Assembly: GCA_016194505.1 (NCBI GenBank)
Contig: JACQBK010000034.1
Coordinates: 1 to 35,243 of the forward strand
Source of the DNA: Ignavibacteriales bacterium
Lineage (GTDB): Bacteria; Bacteroidota; Ignavibacteria; UBA10030
Reading direction: 5' to 3'
Length of the DNA: 35,243 bases
Shown: piece by piece, positions 16,125-23,580 of the stretch
How the letters are laid out: every line of letters begins with the position of its first letter
Position numbering within the stretch: position 1 is the first letter of the stretch
Translations under genes and position numbers: made by a program
The notes under the pieces: model-generated
Seen by the model: only the letters and a program-made list of their open reading frames with translations
The model's database searches: none
What the model was told of the DNA's origin: nothing

Positions 16125-16141
16125 ATTTTTGAGATGACTTA
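16125..16141. repeat. TTTTTGAGA end motif
   Basis: ATTTTTGAGATGACTTA closely matches GTTTTTGAGATGCTTAT at 4542-4558 and is related to the terminal repeats at 1472/1598, 15806 and 31298. Confidence 0.4.
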
Positions 16142-16185
16142 TAGTCGATTTTCAAAAAAATATCTCACGTCACGAGGTGATGGCT

Positions 16186-16224
16186 TTGCCACAAACCTGC
16201 CTGCCGGCAGGCAGGGGCGCTAAG
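16186..16224. repeat. CACAAAG-type repeat interrupted by a perfect 20-bp palindrome
   Basis: GCCACAAA (16189-16195 region) and GGCGCTAAGTC (from 16216) would read through as GCCACAAAGGCGCTAAG, a word of the CACAAAG family, if the palindrome CCTGCCTGCC/GGCAGGCAGG at 16196-16215 were removed. This indicates insertion of the palindrome into the older repeat. Confidence 0.6.
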
Positions 16225-16270
16225 TCAAAAAAGAAGCTTTAAATGAAAATTTTTATCATTAAAGGTTTTT

Positions 16271-17092
16271 ATGACTCCTCAATCAAGCTTCAATCTTTCA
16301 AAAGAACATCCGATTTCCGCTGAGCAAAAGAAAGCCTATCAACAGGATGGGCATATCATTCTGCGCGGTGTTGCCTCATCTGAGGAAGTAGGATTTTTTC
16401 GCCCGTTGATTAGCGGAATTGTAGATGAAGTTGCACAATCGAAAGACCCGCAGGGAAGAATTACGGATTACAGTAAAATGTTCACGCAGGTTTCCAATGT
16501 CTGGCGGAAAAACAAGTTGGTGCACCAATTTATTTTAGCAAAGAGGTTCGCAAAAATCGCAGCGGATCTCATGGGAGTGAACGGCGTGCGCCTGTATCAC
16601 GATCAAGCGCTTATTAAAGAGCCGGGAGGCAAGCCCACGCCCTGGCATCAGGATTATTACTACTGGCCCCTGGCGACCGAGCATACGATCACTATGTGGA
16701 TGCCGTTGGTAGATGTATCGAGGGAAATGGGCTCGATGAGTTTCGCTGTCGGCTCGCATCGCAATACGTCATTTATGGAAATGCCGATTTCGGATACCTC
16801 GCAAGAATATTTTGAACGCATTATCGCTGAGCAACAATGTGCAACGCCAAGCTATGTGTTGAACGCCGGCGATGCCACGTTTCATTCCGGCATGACGCTT
16901 CACTCGGCGCACGGCAACGGCAGTGACCGCCGCCGCGAAGTTATTACCATCATCTATTATGCCGACGGCACGCGCATCATGGAGCCGAATAACGAGCATC
17001 GCAAAGTTGATATGCAGGTCTTTCATCCGGGACAGAAACCGGGTGAGCTTGCGGCGAGCGAATTGAATCCACTGCTGTATTCCAAACCTTAA
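16271..17092 (+). CDS. phytanoyl-CoA dioxygenase (PhyH) family Fe(II)/2-oxoglutarate oxygenase
   Basis: 273 residues of the PhyH double-stranded beta-helix family, which hydroxylate or oxidatively demethylate small molecules using Fe(II), 2-oxoglutarate and O2. The iron-binding H-x-D is in PTPWHQDYYYW (H126, D128). The distal histidine lies in TLHSAHGNGSDRRR (H211 or H214), with the co-substrate arginine just after it. It is 14 bases upstream of the sugar-binding lipoprotein and so in the same transcript. AAAGG precedes the ATG. The substrate cannot be read; the sugar-transport context suggests a modified sugar or glycoside. Both sides of the PhyH-binding-protein pair carry related inverted repeats. 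Confidence 0.87.
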   Translation: MTPQSSFNLSKEHPISAEQKKAYQQDGHIILRGVASSEEVGFFRPLISGIVDEVAQSKDPQGRITDYSKMFTQVSNVWRKNKLVHQFILAKRFAKIAADLMGVNGVRLYHDQALIKEPGGKPTPWHQDYYYWPLATEHTITMWMPLVDVSREMGSMSFAVGSHRNTSFMEMPISDTSQEYFERIIAEQQCATPSYVLNAGDATFHSGMTLHSAHGNGSDRRREVITIIYYADGTRIMEPNNEHRKVDMQVFHPGQKPGELAASELNPLLYSKP

Positions 17093-17105
17093 AAGGAAGT
17101 TTACG

Positions 17106-18044
17106 ATGAAGCGAACAGTTGTCGCAATAGTAGTTTTTCTCTCCACGATTTTTTTATTTGGCTCCTGCGCAAAAAAAGAAGAAAAGAAACAGGGCAAAGT
17201 GATTGGAGTTTCCTTGCTTGCCCGCGCACATATCTTTTACAGGGATTTGGAAGAAGGGCTGAAGCAAGAAGCCGCAAAAGAACACTACGAGCTTATCATC
17301 ACCTCAGCGGATTTTGATCTTGGCAAACAGATTGCCCAGATCGAAGATTTTGTTACCCGCAAGGTAGATGCGATTATCGTCTGTCCGGTGGATTCAAAAG
17401 GCATCGGACCCGGCATCAAAAAAGCGAACGAAGCGAACATTCCCGTCTTCACCGCTGATATTGCTGCCCACGAAGGGAACGTCGTCTCGCACATCGCATC
17501 CGATAACGTTGCTGGCGGAAGACTTGCGGGAGAATATCTCGGGAAAATTTTAAACGGAAAAGGTAGCGTTGCTATTATCAATCATCCCATGGTCACATCG
17601 GTGCTGGATAGGGTGCAGGGATTTAAAGATGCTTTGGCGAAATATCCCGGCATCACAATCGTGGCGGATGTGGGTGGAGATGGCGTGCGCGATAAAGCGA
17701 TGCAGGTCGCCGCAGATATTTTGCAGGCGCATCCGAAATTGGACGGCATCTTCGGCATTAACGACGACTCCGCTCTCGGCGCGCTGGATGCGGCACGACA
17801 ATTTAAGCGCACGAATCTTGTTATCATCGGCTACGATGCGACACCGCCCGCCGTTGATGCGATTACGAAAGGCTCATCGCTTAAAGCGGATGTTATCCAA
17901 TATCCGACAAAAATCGGCATAACGACAATTGCGAAGATAAAGGATCATTTTGCGGGAGTTCAAGTGCCTAAAGTCGTTCCGGTAGAAGTCGGCATCGTTG
18001 ATAAAGATGCGCTTGTGAAGAATAGCACCAACACAGACAAGTAA
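17106..18044 (+). CDS. periplasmic sugar-binding lipoprotein of an ABC transporter (RbsB-like)
   Basis: 312 residues of the periplasmic binding protein-like (Peripla_BP_4) family. The N-terminal signal ends with lipobox FLFGSC, so it is a lipid-anchored receptor. Seen are IGVSLLARAHIFYRDLEEGL, the ITSADFDLGKQIAQIEDFV stretch typical of the ribose/xylose group, IIVCPVDSKGIGP, the SDNVAGGRLAGEYL hinge segment and FGINDDSALGALDAA. A good AGGAAG site precedes ATG. Its partner permease follows after a 239-bp gap, but the ATPase usually found between them is missing. It would capture a monosaccharide, perhaps a product of the alpha-mannosidase downstream; the sugar is unknown. Confidence 0.92.
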   Translation: MKRTVVAIVVFLSTIFLFGSCAKKEEKKQGKVIGVSLLARAHIFYRDLEEGLKQEAAKEHYELIITSADFDLGKQIAQIEDFVTRKVDAIIVCPVDSKGIGPGIKKANEANIPVFTADIAAHEGNVVSHIASDNVAGGRLAGEYLGKILNGKGSVAIINHPMVTSVLDRVQGFKDALAKYPGITIVADVGGDGVRDKAMQVAADILQAHPKLDGIFGINDDSALGALDAARQFKRTNLVIIGYDATPPAVDAITKGSSLKADVIQYPTKIGITTIAKIKDHFAGVQVPKVVPVEVGIVDKDALVKNSTNTDK

Positions 18045-18080
18045 TTTTGTATTTATAAAGAAAAAAAAGCTGACCCCATC

Positions 18081-18100
18081 CCTGCCTGCCGACAGGCAGG
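18081..18100. repeat. GC-rich palindrome
   Basis: CCTGCCTGCC GACAGGCAGG. Removing it joins ACCCCATC to CTAACCTTCCCC, which suggests insertion into a CCTTCCCC-type repeat. Confidence 0.6.
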
Positions 18101-18104
18101 CTAA

Positions 18105-18203
18105 CCTTCCCCTGATCTCGCCAAAAAACGGCGAGACATCCCGCTTCCCAGGATTCCGCCCCAGCGGGATTCAAAAAGCGGAACAAAAAACGTGAGGGGA
18201 AGG
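18105..18203. repeat. hairpin CCTTCCCCT/AGGGGAAGG with 65-bp repeat C in its loop
   Basis: Arms at 18105-18113 and 18195-18203 are perfect 9-bp inverts, followed on the plus strand by AATTTTTT. This could once have been the terminator of the binding-protein gene. The loop holds repeat C copy 2 (18120-18184), the inverted relative of 15989-16053. Confidence 0.6.
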
Positions 18204-18213
18204 AATTTTTTAT

Positions 18214-18231
18214 CTCCCCCTTCAGGGGGAG
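18214..18231. repeat. short perfect palindrome
   Basis: CTCCCCC TTCA GGGGGAG, a hairpin with 7-bp arms, the last of the repeats that fill the gap between binding protein and permease. Confidence 0.55.
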
Positions 18232-18283
18232 ACCAAGAGAGGGTCAAGGAAATAGAAAGTCACTTTTTAAAAACAGCATTAGT

Positions 18284-19243
18284 ATGACGGAAACTTCGAA
18301 CAAACCATTTTTAGTAAAATTTGCACGAGACTACGGCATTGGCGTAGCGTTGGCTCTCGAGATTGTATTTTTTTCGCTTCTTTCTCCGTATTTTTTTACC
18401 GCGGATAATCTCCTCAATGTGTCCCTCCAAATTTCCATCACGGCGATCATTGCCGCCGGGATGACGTTTGTCATTTTAACGGCGGGGATTGATCTCTCGG
18501 TCGGATCAGTCGTTGCGCTTGTCGGTGTTATTGGAACGAGCTTGCTGAAAGTGGATTTTCCTTTGCCTTTTGCCTTCGCGCTGACAATTCTTGCCGGATT
18601 ACTCCTCGGATTGTGTTCAGGAACAGTTGCCGGATATTTTATTACGAAATTTTCCATCACGCCGTTTATCGTTACGCTCGCGCTCATGACGATTTGGCGC
18701 GGCGCGGCTTTTATGTACACCGAAGGCAGGCCAATTTGGGAGTTACCCGATGCGTTCAATTTTTTGGGGAGCGGAAGATTCGTTGGGATCCCCATCCCTA
18801 CTATTATCATGGTTATTGTATATCTGATAGCGTATGTTGTGCTCACGCGCATGCGATTTGGGAGATATGTGTATGCCGTCGGCGGCAACATTGAAGCGGC
18901 ACGGCTCGCCGGCGTGAAGACACACCGCGTGCTTATACAGGTGTATATGATTTGCGGAGCGCTCTCGGCATTGAGCGGATTGTTGCTTGCCTCGCGCATG
19001 AGTTCGGGACAGCCGAATGCCGGTGTAGGCTACGAGCTTGATGTTATTGCGGCAACGGTGGTCGGGGGAACGAGCCTTTCCGGCGGCAGAGGCTCTGTCG
19101 CGGGGACGTTCATCGGCTCGGTGCTTATCGGCGTGTTGCGCAACGGGCTGAATTTAATGAACGTCGGCTCGTATGTTCAGCAGGTGGTTGTTGGCGCAGT
19201 CATTTTATTGGCGGTGATGTTGGATCAATGGAGAAGGAAGTAA
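18284..19243 (+). CDS. sugar ABC transporter permease (RbsC-like)
   Basis: 319 residues of the BPD_transp_2 family, the membrane channel of ribose/xylose/autoinducer-type importers. About eight to ten hydrophobic helices are visible. Signature stretches are TFVILTAGIDLSVGS near residue 65, YAVGGNIEAARLAGV, the EAA-like coupling loop, and DVIAATVVGGTSLSGGRGSVAGT. It pairs with the lipoprotein receptor at 17106-18044. The family normally needs a double-domain ATPase (RbsA type), and none is present in the window, so the system must borrow one or is inactive. No clear Shine-Dalgarno sequence precedes the ATG. Confidence 0.93.
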   Translation: MTETSNKPFLVKFARDYGIGVALALEIVFFSLLSPYFFTADNLLNVSLQISITAIIAAGMTFVILTAGIDLSVGSVVALVGVIGTSLLKVDFPLPFAFALTILAGLLLGLCSGTVAGYFITKFSITPFIVTLALMTIWRGAAFMYTEGRPIWELPDAFNFLGSGRFVGIPIPTIIMVIVYLIAYVVLTRMRFGRYVYAVGGNIEAARLAGVKTHRVLIQVYMICGALSALSGLLLASRMSSGQPNAGVGYELDVIAATVVGGTSLSGGRGSVAGTFIGSVLIGVLRNGLNLMNVGSYVQQVVVGAVILLAVMLDQWRRK

Positions 19244-19248
19244 ATGTA

Positions 19249-19372
19249 GCCACGAAGACACTCCACCAGAAGGCGGACAAGTAAGGCACAAAGAAAAACA
19301 AATAGTCAAAGCAGAAATACTTCCGACGCTAATTTTTAAAATTGTTTCTTCGTATCTTCGAGCCTTCGTGGC
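19249..19372. repeat. CACGAAG-type inverted repeat
   Basis: GCCACGAAG (19249-19257) and CTTCGTGGC (19364-19372) are perfect inverted ends. A CACAAAGAAAAAC block and its rough complement GTTTCTTCG lie inside. A secondary small palindrome (TCCACCAGAAGGCGGA) interrupts the left arm. The repeat covers the upstream candidate start of the next gene, which favours the later ATG at 19423. Confidence 0.6.
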
Positions 19373-19422
19373 AAGAATCGTCATGGCTTTTCAAATATCA
19401 CCCTACCCTCAAGGTGCATCTT

Positions 19423-22400
19423 ATGAACTCCCAAAAGATTTTCCAACTCATCTTAATTGCTTGCGCGTGTTTGTTGCTTCAGACGCATCAGCTTTTTCCC
19501 CAATCTAATGTTGATAAGCTCGTTAAAGCATTAGAAGAAATGACGCTTTCTTCGGTCAATGACTGGAAAGTGAGTCCCGATTTAAAAAGTTACTCGCCTC
19601 AAGGAGATCCGACTAAGCCAGGGTTCGATGACTCCAAATGGGAGCATCTCAAGCTCAATCAAAATGTTTACCCTGATTCTTGCTGGATACGGAAAGAAAT
19701 CACCCTGCCGGAGAACATGTTCGGCAACGTTGTAAGCGGGCCCATACGGCTCGTTCTTGCTGTGGACGATTATGGTTATATGTGGATTAACGGGGTAAGC
19801 AAAGGATATTTTCCATGGGATGGCGATTTTGAATTGACAAGAAACGCCAAGCCCGGAGAAAAAATCCTGATTGCGATTAAAGCAATTAACACGGGAGGAC
19901 CGTTGCGGCTTATTTCTGCCGAAATTCAATCCGAAGATGCAAAGTCCCACGTACAAAGTATCAAAAATTTTTCCCTCGGTCTTCTCGTTGGTCAAAAGTT
20001 GCTCAGCTTTGATACATACCAAACAAGCTCGAACAAGCGCGTTGATCCCGGCACTGATAAATCTGCAATGGATAAAGCGGAGAAAACGCGCCTTAACGAA
20101 TTGCTCCAATCGCTTGCCGCCCAACTTGATCTTAACTCATTGAGGGCAGGACATATGGAGCAATTCAATGCATCGCTGGAGAAAATCCGCGCTCAGCTCA
20201 AGCCCGTTGCAGATTATGTGAAACGATTTACACTTTACTTCGATGCCAATGCCCATATTGATGCCGCGTGGCTATGGCGAGATAAAGAGACGATCGAAGT
20301 CTGCAAAAATACATTCTCCTCCGTTATGAACATGATGGATGCGCGTCCCGATTTTACTTATACACAAAGCTCGGCGGCATATTACGATTGGATGGAAAAG
20401 CTATATCCGGATCTGTTCAAGCGAATCCAACAGCGAGTGAAGGATGGACGCTGGGAAGTGGCAGGCGGCATGTGGGTTGAGCCTGATTGCAATGTGCCAA
20501 GCGGCGAATCGTGGTCGCGCCATTTGTTGTACGCGAAACGGTACTTCAAAAATAAGCTGGGCGTGGATGTGAAAATCGGTTGGAACCCCGATTCGTTCGG
20601 TTACAATTGGAATATGCCGCAGTTCTATGTCAACGCGGGCATTGATGCTTTCATCACTCAAAAAATCGGGTGGAACGATACGAACGTTTTTCCGTATCGT
20701 CTCTTCTGGTGGGAGGGACCGGATGGCTCAAAAGTGTTGAGCTATTTCCCGTTCGATTACGTGAATGACGTAAAAAATTCCTTCCAGCTTGTGGATTGGC
20801 TGAGGCAATTTGAAGCGAACACCGGTTTCACGAAAATGATGATCCTGTTCGGCGTGGGCGATCATGGCGGCGGTCCATCGCTGGCAATGATGGAGCGCAT
20901 TGACCGCTTCAAGGCGTTGGATATTTTTCCCACAATAGAATTTGGCAACACGACCAAATATCTCGCGTGGTTAAAAAGTCAAAACCTCTCGAATGTTCCA
21001 ACATGGAAGGACGAGCTGTATCTCGAGTATCATCAGGGAACCTACACAACGCAGGCAAAGATGAAGGAAGAAAATCGCGCAAGCGAAGTCCTGCTGACCA
21101 ATGCGGAAAAGTTTTCATCGCTTGCGACCTTGTTCGGCGGCAGCTACAACGGCAACGATTTGGAAGAAGCGTGGCGGAACGTTCTGTTTAACCAGTTCCA
21201 TGATATACTGCCCGGCTCCAGTATCCGTGAAAATTATATTGATGCACACGAGAAATACGATGCAGTAAAAGCCATCGGAACATTTGAGCTTTCAAAATCT
21301 CTCAGTCATATTGCCCGGCAGGTGAATACTGCGGCAATCCGTAAGGGAACGCCGCTTGTGATTTTCAACCCTCTTTCATGGGAGCGTAGTGACGTTGTGA
21401 AGGTGGAGCTTCCTAAAGGAGATTTTGACGACTATGCCGTGTTTGATGTTCAGGGTAAGGAAGTGGCATCTCAGATACGTACGAAAGATCGCTACCAGCG
21501 TGAGATTTTTTTTCTTGCAGAGAAAATCCCATCCCTTGGGTATACAACATATCAACTCCGAAAACAAAAACCCGCAACGCAAAAAACGGGGATGACGGTT
21601 TCGTACACATCACTTGAGAATGGGTTCTTTAAGATTTCCATTGACCCGGAATCAGGCTGGCTGAAGAGCATTGTTGATAAGCGAAACAGCAAGGAAATTC
21701 TCAGCGGACAAGGGAACGAACTGCAGTTGCTGGCGGATTATCCAACCGCGTGGGATGCGTGGAATGTGGGCTTGACGGGAGTGAAATACCCTTCGCGTTT
21801 TCGCCGGATGGAAATTATTGAACAAGGATCTATCCGCGTTGTGCTAAGGCTGTATCGTGACTACCTTAAGCCGGGCACGAAAAAAGAATTCCCGACGGAA
21901 GATTTCCCAAGCTCATTTTTTACGCAAGATATCATTCTCTACAACGGCATTGACAGAATAGATTTTAAAACCAACGTGGATTGGTGGGAGGAAAAGACAT
22001 TTTTGAAAGTCGCGTTTCCGCTTGCAGTGAGCGATACGGTTGCGACGTATGAAATTCCCTACGGAACGATCCAACGCTCGACACAGCTTCGCGATAGCTG
22101 GGAGAAAGCAAAAGTCGAGGTGCCCGCGCATCGTTGGGCGGATGTTTCGCACAACGGATACGGTGTGAGCCTTTTGAATCGCTCGAAGTACGGCTACGAT
22201 ATTAAGGGCAACACGATTCGGCTGTCGCTGCTTCGTTCGTCCAAGTGGCCCGACCCTACGGCGGATCGAGGGAAGCATTCCATCGAGTACTCGCTCTATC
22301 CGCATACAGGAAACTGGAAAGACGCCAACACCGTCCAGCGTGGCTATGAATACAACTATCCGCTTGTCGTCACTGCGACTGATGCACATAAAGGGACATT

Positions 22401-22671
22401 GCCCGGGACGAAATCGTTTGTTGAGTTGAGTCCATCGAATTTGGTGCTAACGACGATCAAGAAAGCTGAAGATTCCAATGCATGGATCGTTCAATGGTAT
22501 GATGCCGAAGGCAAAGACACGGAAGGGACGCTTACGCTTCCGCGAACACCCAAAAAGGTTGTAACTTCTAACTTTTTGGAGGAAGATGGAACACCGTTGG
22601 AGCTGATGAAAAATTCCGTCAAGTTAAAAACGAAGAAGAATTCCGTGACGACATTGAAGGTGTACTACTAA
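19423..22671 (+). CDS. secreted GH38 alpha-mannosidase
   Basis: 1,082 residues. A signal peptide (MNSQKIFQLILIACACLLL, cleavage near LFPQS) points to export. A jelly-roll-like domain precedes the GH38 catalytic core. The core shows the zinc pair in DANAHIDAAWLW (H278, D280), the nucleophile in WNPDSFGYN (D390), the QKIGWNDTN strand, FGVGDHGGG, and the third zinc histidine in NQFHDILPGSS (H593). The GH38 C-terminal beta domains follow to KNSVTTLKVYY. It releases terminal alpha-mannose from glycans. ATG at 19423, preceded by AAGGTG, is chosen because earlier starts lie inside a repeat and would bury the signal. A sequence like its last 15 codons recurs at 24473-24520. Confidence 0.94.
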   Translation: MNSQKIFQLILIACACLLLQTHQLFPQSNVDKLVKALEEMTLSSVNDWKVSPDLKSYSPQGDPTKPGFDDSKWEHLKLNQNVYPDSCWIRKEITLPENMFGNVVSGPIRLVLAVDDYGYMWINGVSKGYFPWDGDFELTRNAKPGEKILIAIKAINTGGPLRLISAEIQSEDAKSHVQSIKNFSLGLLVGQKLLSFDTYQTSSNKRVDPGTDKSAMDKAEKTRLNELLQSLAAQLDLNSLRAGHMEQFNASLEKIRAQLKPVADYVKRFTLYFDANAHIDAAWLWRDKETIEVCKNTFSSVMNMMDARPDFTYTQSSAAYYDWMEKLYPDLFKRIQQRVKDGRWEVAGGMWVEPDCNVPSGESWSRHLLYAKRYFKNKLGVDVKIGWNPDSFGYNWNMPQFYVNAGIDAFITQKIGWNDTNVFPYRLFWWEGPDGSKVLSYFPFDYVNDVKNSFQLVDWLRQFEANTGFTKMMILFGVGDHGGGPSLAMMERIDRFKALDIFPTIEFGNTTKYLAWLKSQNLSNVPTWKDELYLEYHQGTYTTQAKMKEENRASEVLLTNAEKFSSLATLFGGSYNGNDLEEAWRNVLFNQFHDILPGSSIRENYIDAHEKYDAVKAIGTFELSKSLSHIARQVNTAAIRKGTPLVIFNPLSWERSDVVKVELPKGDFDDYAVFDVQGKEVASQIRTKDRYQREIFFLAEKIPSLGYTTYQLRKQKPATQKTGMTVSYTSLENGFFKISIDPESGWLKSIVDKRNSKEILSGQGNELQLLADYPTAWDAWNVGLTGVKYPSRFRRMEIIEQGSIRVVLRLYRDYLKPGTKKEFPTEDFPSSFFTQDIILYNGIDRIDFKTNVDWWEEKTFLKVAFPLAVSDTVATYEIPYGTIQRSTQLRDSWEKAKVEVPAHRWADVSHNGYGVSLLNRSKYGYDIKGNTIRLSLLRSSKWPDPTADRGKHSIEYSLYPHTGNWKDANTVQRGYEYNYPLVVTATDAHKGTLPGTKSFVELSPSNLVLTTIKKAEDSNAWIVQWYDAEGKDTEGTLTLPRTPKKVVTSNFLEEDGTPLELMKNSVKLKTKKNSVTTLKVYY

Positions 22672-22720
22672 GAGGTGAGAAATAGCGCTGTTTCTAAAAG
22701 TTTTCGGTGTTTTTCACCGC

Positions 22721-22740
22721 CTCCGAAGGAGTTCCCTTGA
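22721..22740. repeat. CTCCGAAGGAG palindromic repeat
   Basis: CTCCGAAGGAGTTCCCTTGA is related in inverse to the two TCCCGAAGGGA repeats at 24565 and 24619, including the adjoining ACCGC/GCGGT word. The rest of 22672-22830 shows nothing recognisable. Confidence 0.45.
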
Positions 22741-22830
22741 GAAGAATTTGTAGAGTGCGCTGAATAACACTCAAACACCCCCTTGCGTTCCCCCACGGTT
22801 AAGCTTTTGGAGAATGACAAATTTATTTGC

Positions 22831-22859
22831 TTGACAGATAATTAATAAATTTATATCTT
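22831..22859 (+). promoter_or_regulatory. sigma70-like promoter of the MarR gene
   Basis: TTGACA (22831-22836), a 17-bp AT-rich spacer and TATCTT (22854-22859), 53 bp upstream of the start codon. Confidence 0.6.
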
Positions 22860-22870
22860 CAATTTGTGAA

Positions 22871-22889
22871 TATTTCATACATTGAAATA
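22871..22889. promoter_or_regulatory. MarR operator candidate
   Basis: TATTTCA TACAT TGAAATA, a perfect 7-bp inverted repeat with a 5-bp spacer. It is placed just downstream of the promoter, the usual position for MarR-family autorepression. Confidence 0.55.
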
Positions 22890-22912
22890 CTATCAACTCA
22901 TGGATGTAGAGA

Positions 22913-23353
22913 ATGACCACCGAGAATAACGTAACTCGTGTTTTGGAGGCGTTTGATAAAATCAGCAGAGTTTTTGCTGACGTCTCGGGATTTGTCGGCG
23001 ATATTAGTTTAAGCAAACTTGAACTCCTGACAATAGAATTCATCTCTAAGCAAGAAAAAATTATTATGAGCAAACTGGCAGACAATTTACGCATTCGCTT
23101 TAACACGGCAACCAGTCTTGTTGATCGGCTTGTCCAAAAGAAGCTCGTTCAACGGGTGAGAGATAAACGCGATCGGAGGATCGTAATAGTCGGACTGACC
23201 GACAAGGGAAAAAAAACAGTTTTACTTTATCAAAAGCGGAGGGAAAAAGCCATGACTGAAATGATGGGTGTGCTCTCCGCCGAGGAGCAAAAGACCACCA
23301 TTTTCATTATGGAAAAGCTTATCAAGACGAAGACGAAAGGAGAGAAACTGTAA
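22913..23353 (+). CDS. MarR-family transcriptional regulator
   Basis: 146 residues, normal for the family. The winged helix-turn-helix is visible as LSKLELLTIEFISKQEKIIMSKLADNL, recognition helix RIRFNTATSLVDRLVQKKLV and the wing QRVRDKRDRRIVIVGLTDKGK. Flanking helices form the dimer interface. MarR proteins usually repress their own gene and an adjacent detoxification, efflux or catabolic gene; here the next gene on the strand encodes an NAPE-PLD-like metallo-hydrolase lipoprotein. A promoter with an overlapping 19-bp palindrome precedes it. The ligand is unknown. Confidence 0.92.
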   Translation: MTTENNVTRVLEAFDKISRVFADVSGFVGDISLSKLELLTIEFISKQEKIIMSKLADNLRIRFNTATSLVDRLVQKKLVQRVRDKRDRRIVIVGLTDKGKKTVLLYQKRREKAMTEMMGVLSAEEQKTTIFIMEKLIKTKTKGEKL

Positions 23354-23400
23354 CCGGAGATGCACTTGTGATTTTGCGCCGGATTTTCAGATAAACAAAA

Positions 23401-23433
23401 CCGGGAAATAGTGCCGTTAACACTATTTCCCGG
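23401..23433. terminator. strong hairpin after the MarR gene
   Basis: CCGGGAAATAGTG (23401-23413) and CACTATTTCCCGG (23421-23433) form a perfect 13-bp stem with a 7-nt loop. A T-rich run (TTTTGTTTAT) follows only on the minus strand, so as an intrinsic terminator it points against the flanking genes. On the plus strand it may be a 3'-end stabiliser or attenuator. GCAAACAA/TTGTTTGC (near 23443 and 23501) forms a second, larger loop before the metallo-hydrolase. Confidence 0.5.
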
Positions 23434-23580
23434 AACACACGCAAACAATAGGTGTCCGCGAAGACTGAACACTCACCTCCAAAGAGGAGAATGCCCTTTT
23501 GTTTGCTATATACAAGATACAAAAATAAGAGACAAACTCAATAACATGATGCTCAACTTATGTGTGTGGGGTATGCCGAT

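Larger units (their letters stand above)
15806..16140. repeat. composite repeat region with transposon-end-like borders
   Basis: Begins with GGCTGTCTCAAAAACT (15806-15821) and ends with ATTTTTGAGATGACTT (16125-16140), an imperfect inverse sharing TCTCAAAAA. Inside are a GCGCC-rich block (15846-15885), two GCAGGC palindromes (15886-15904, 15965-15981), a 65-bp repeat (15989-16053) with an inverted relative at 18120-18184, and GGGGTTTTAACCCC (16089-16102). No gene is seen in the whole 471-bp gap to 16270. Confidence 0.6.
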
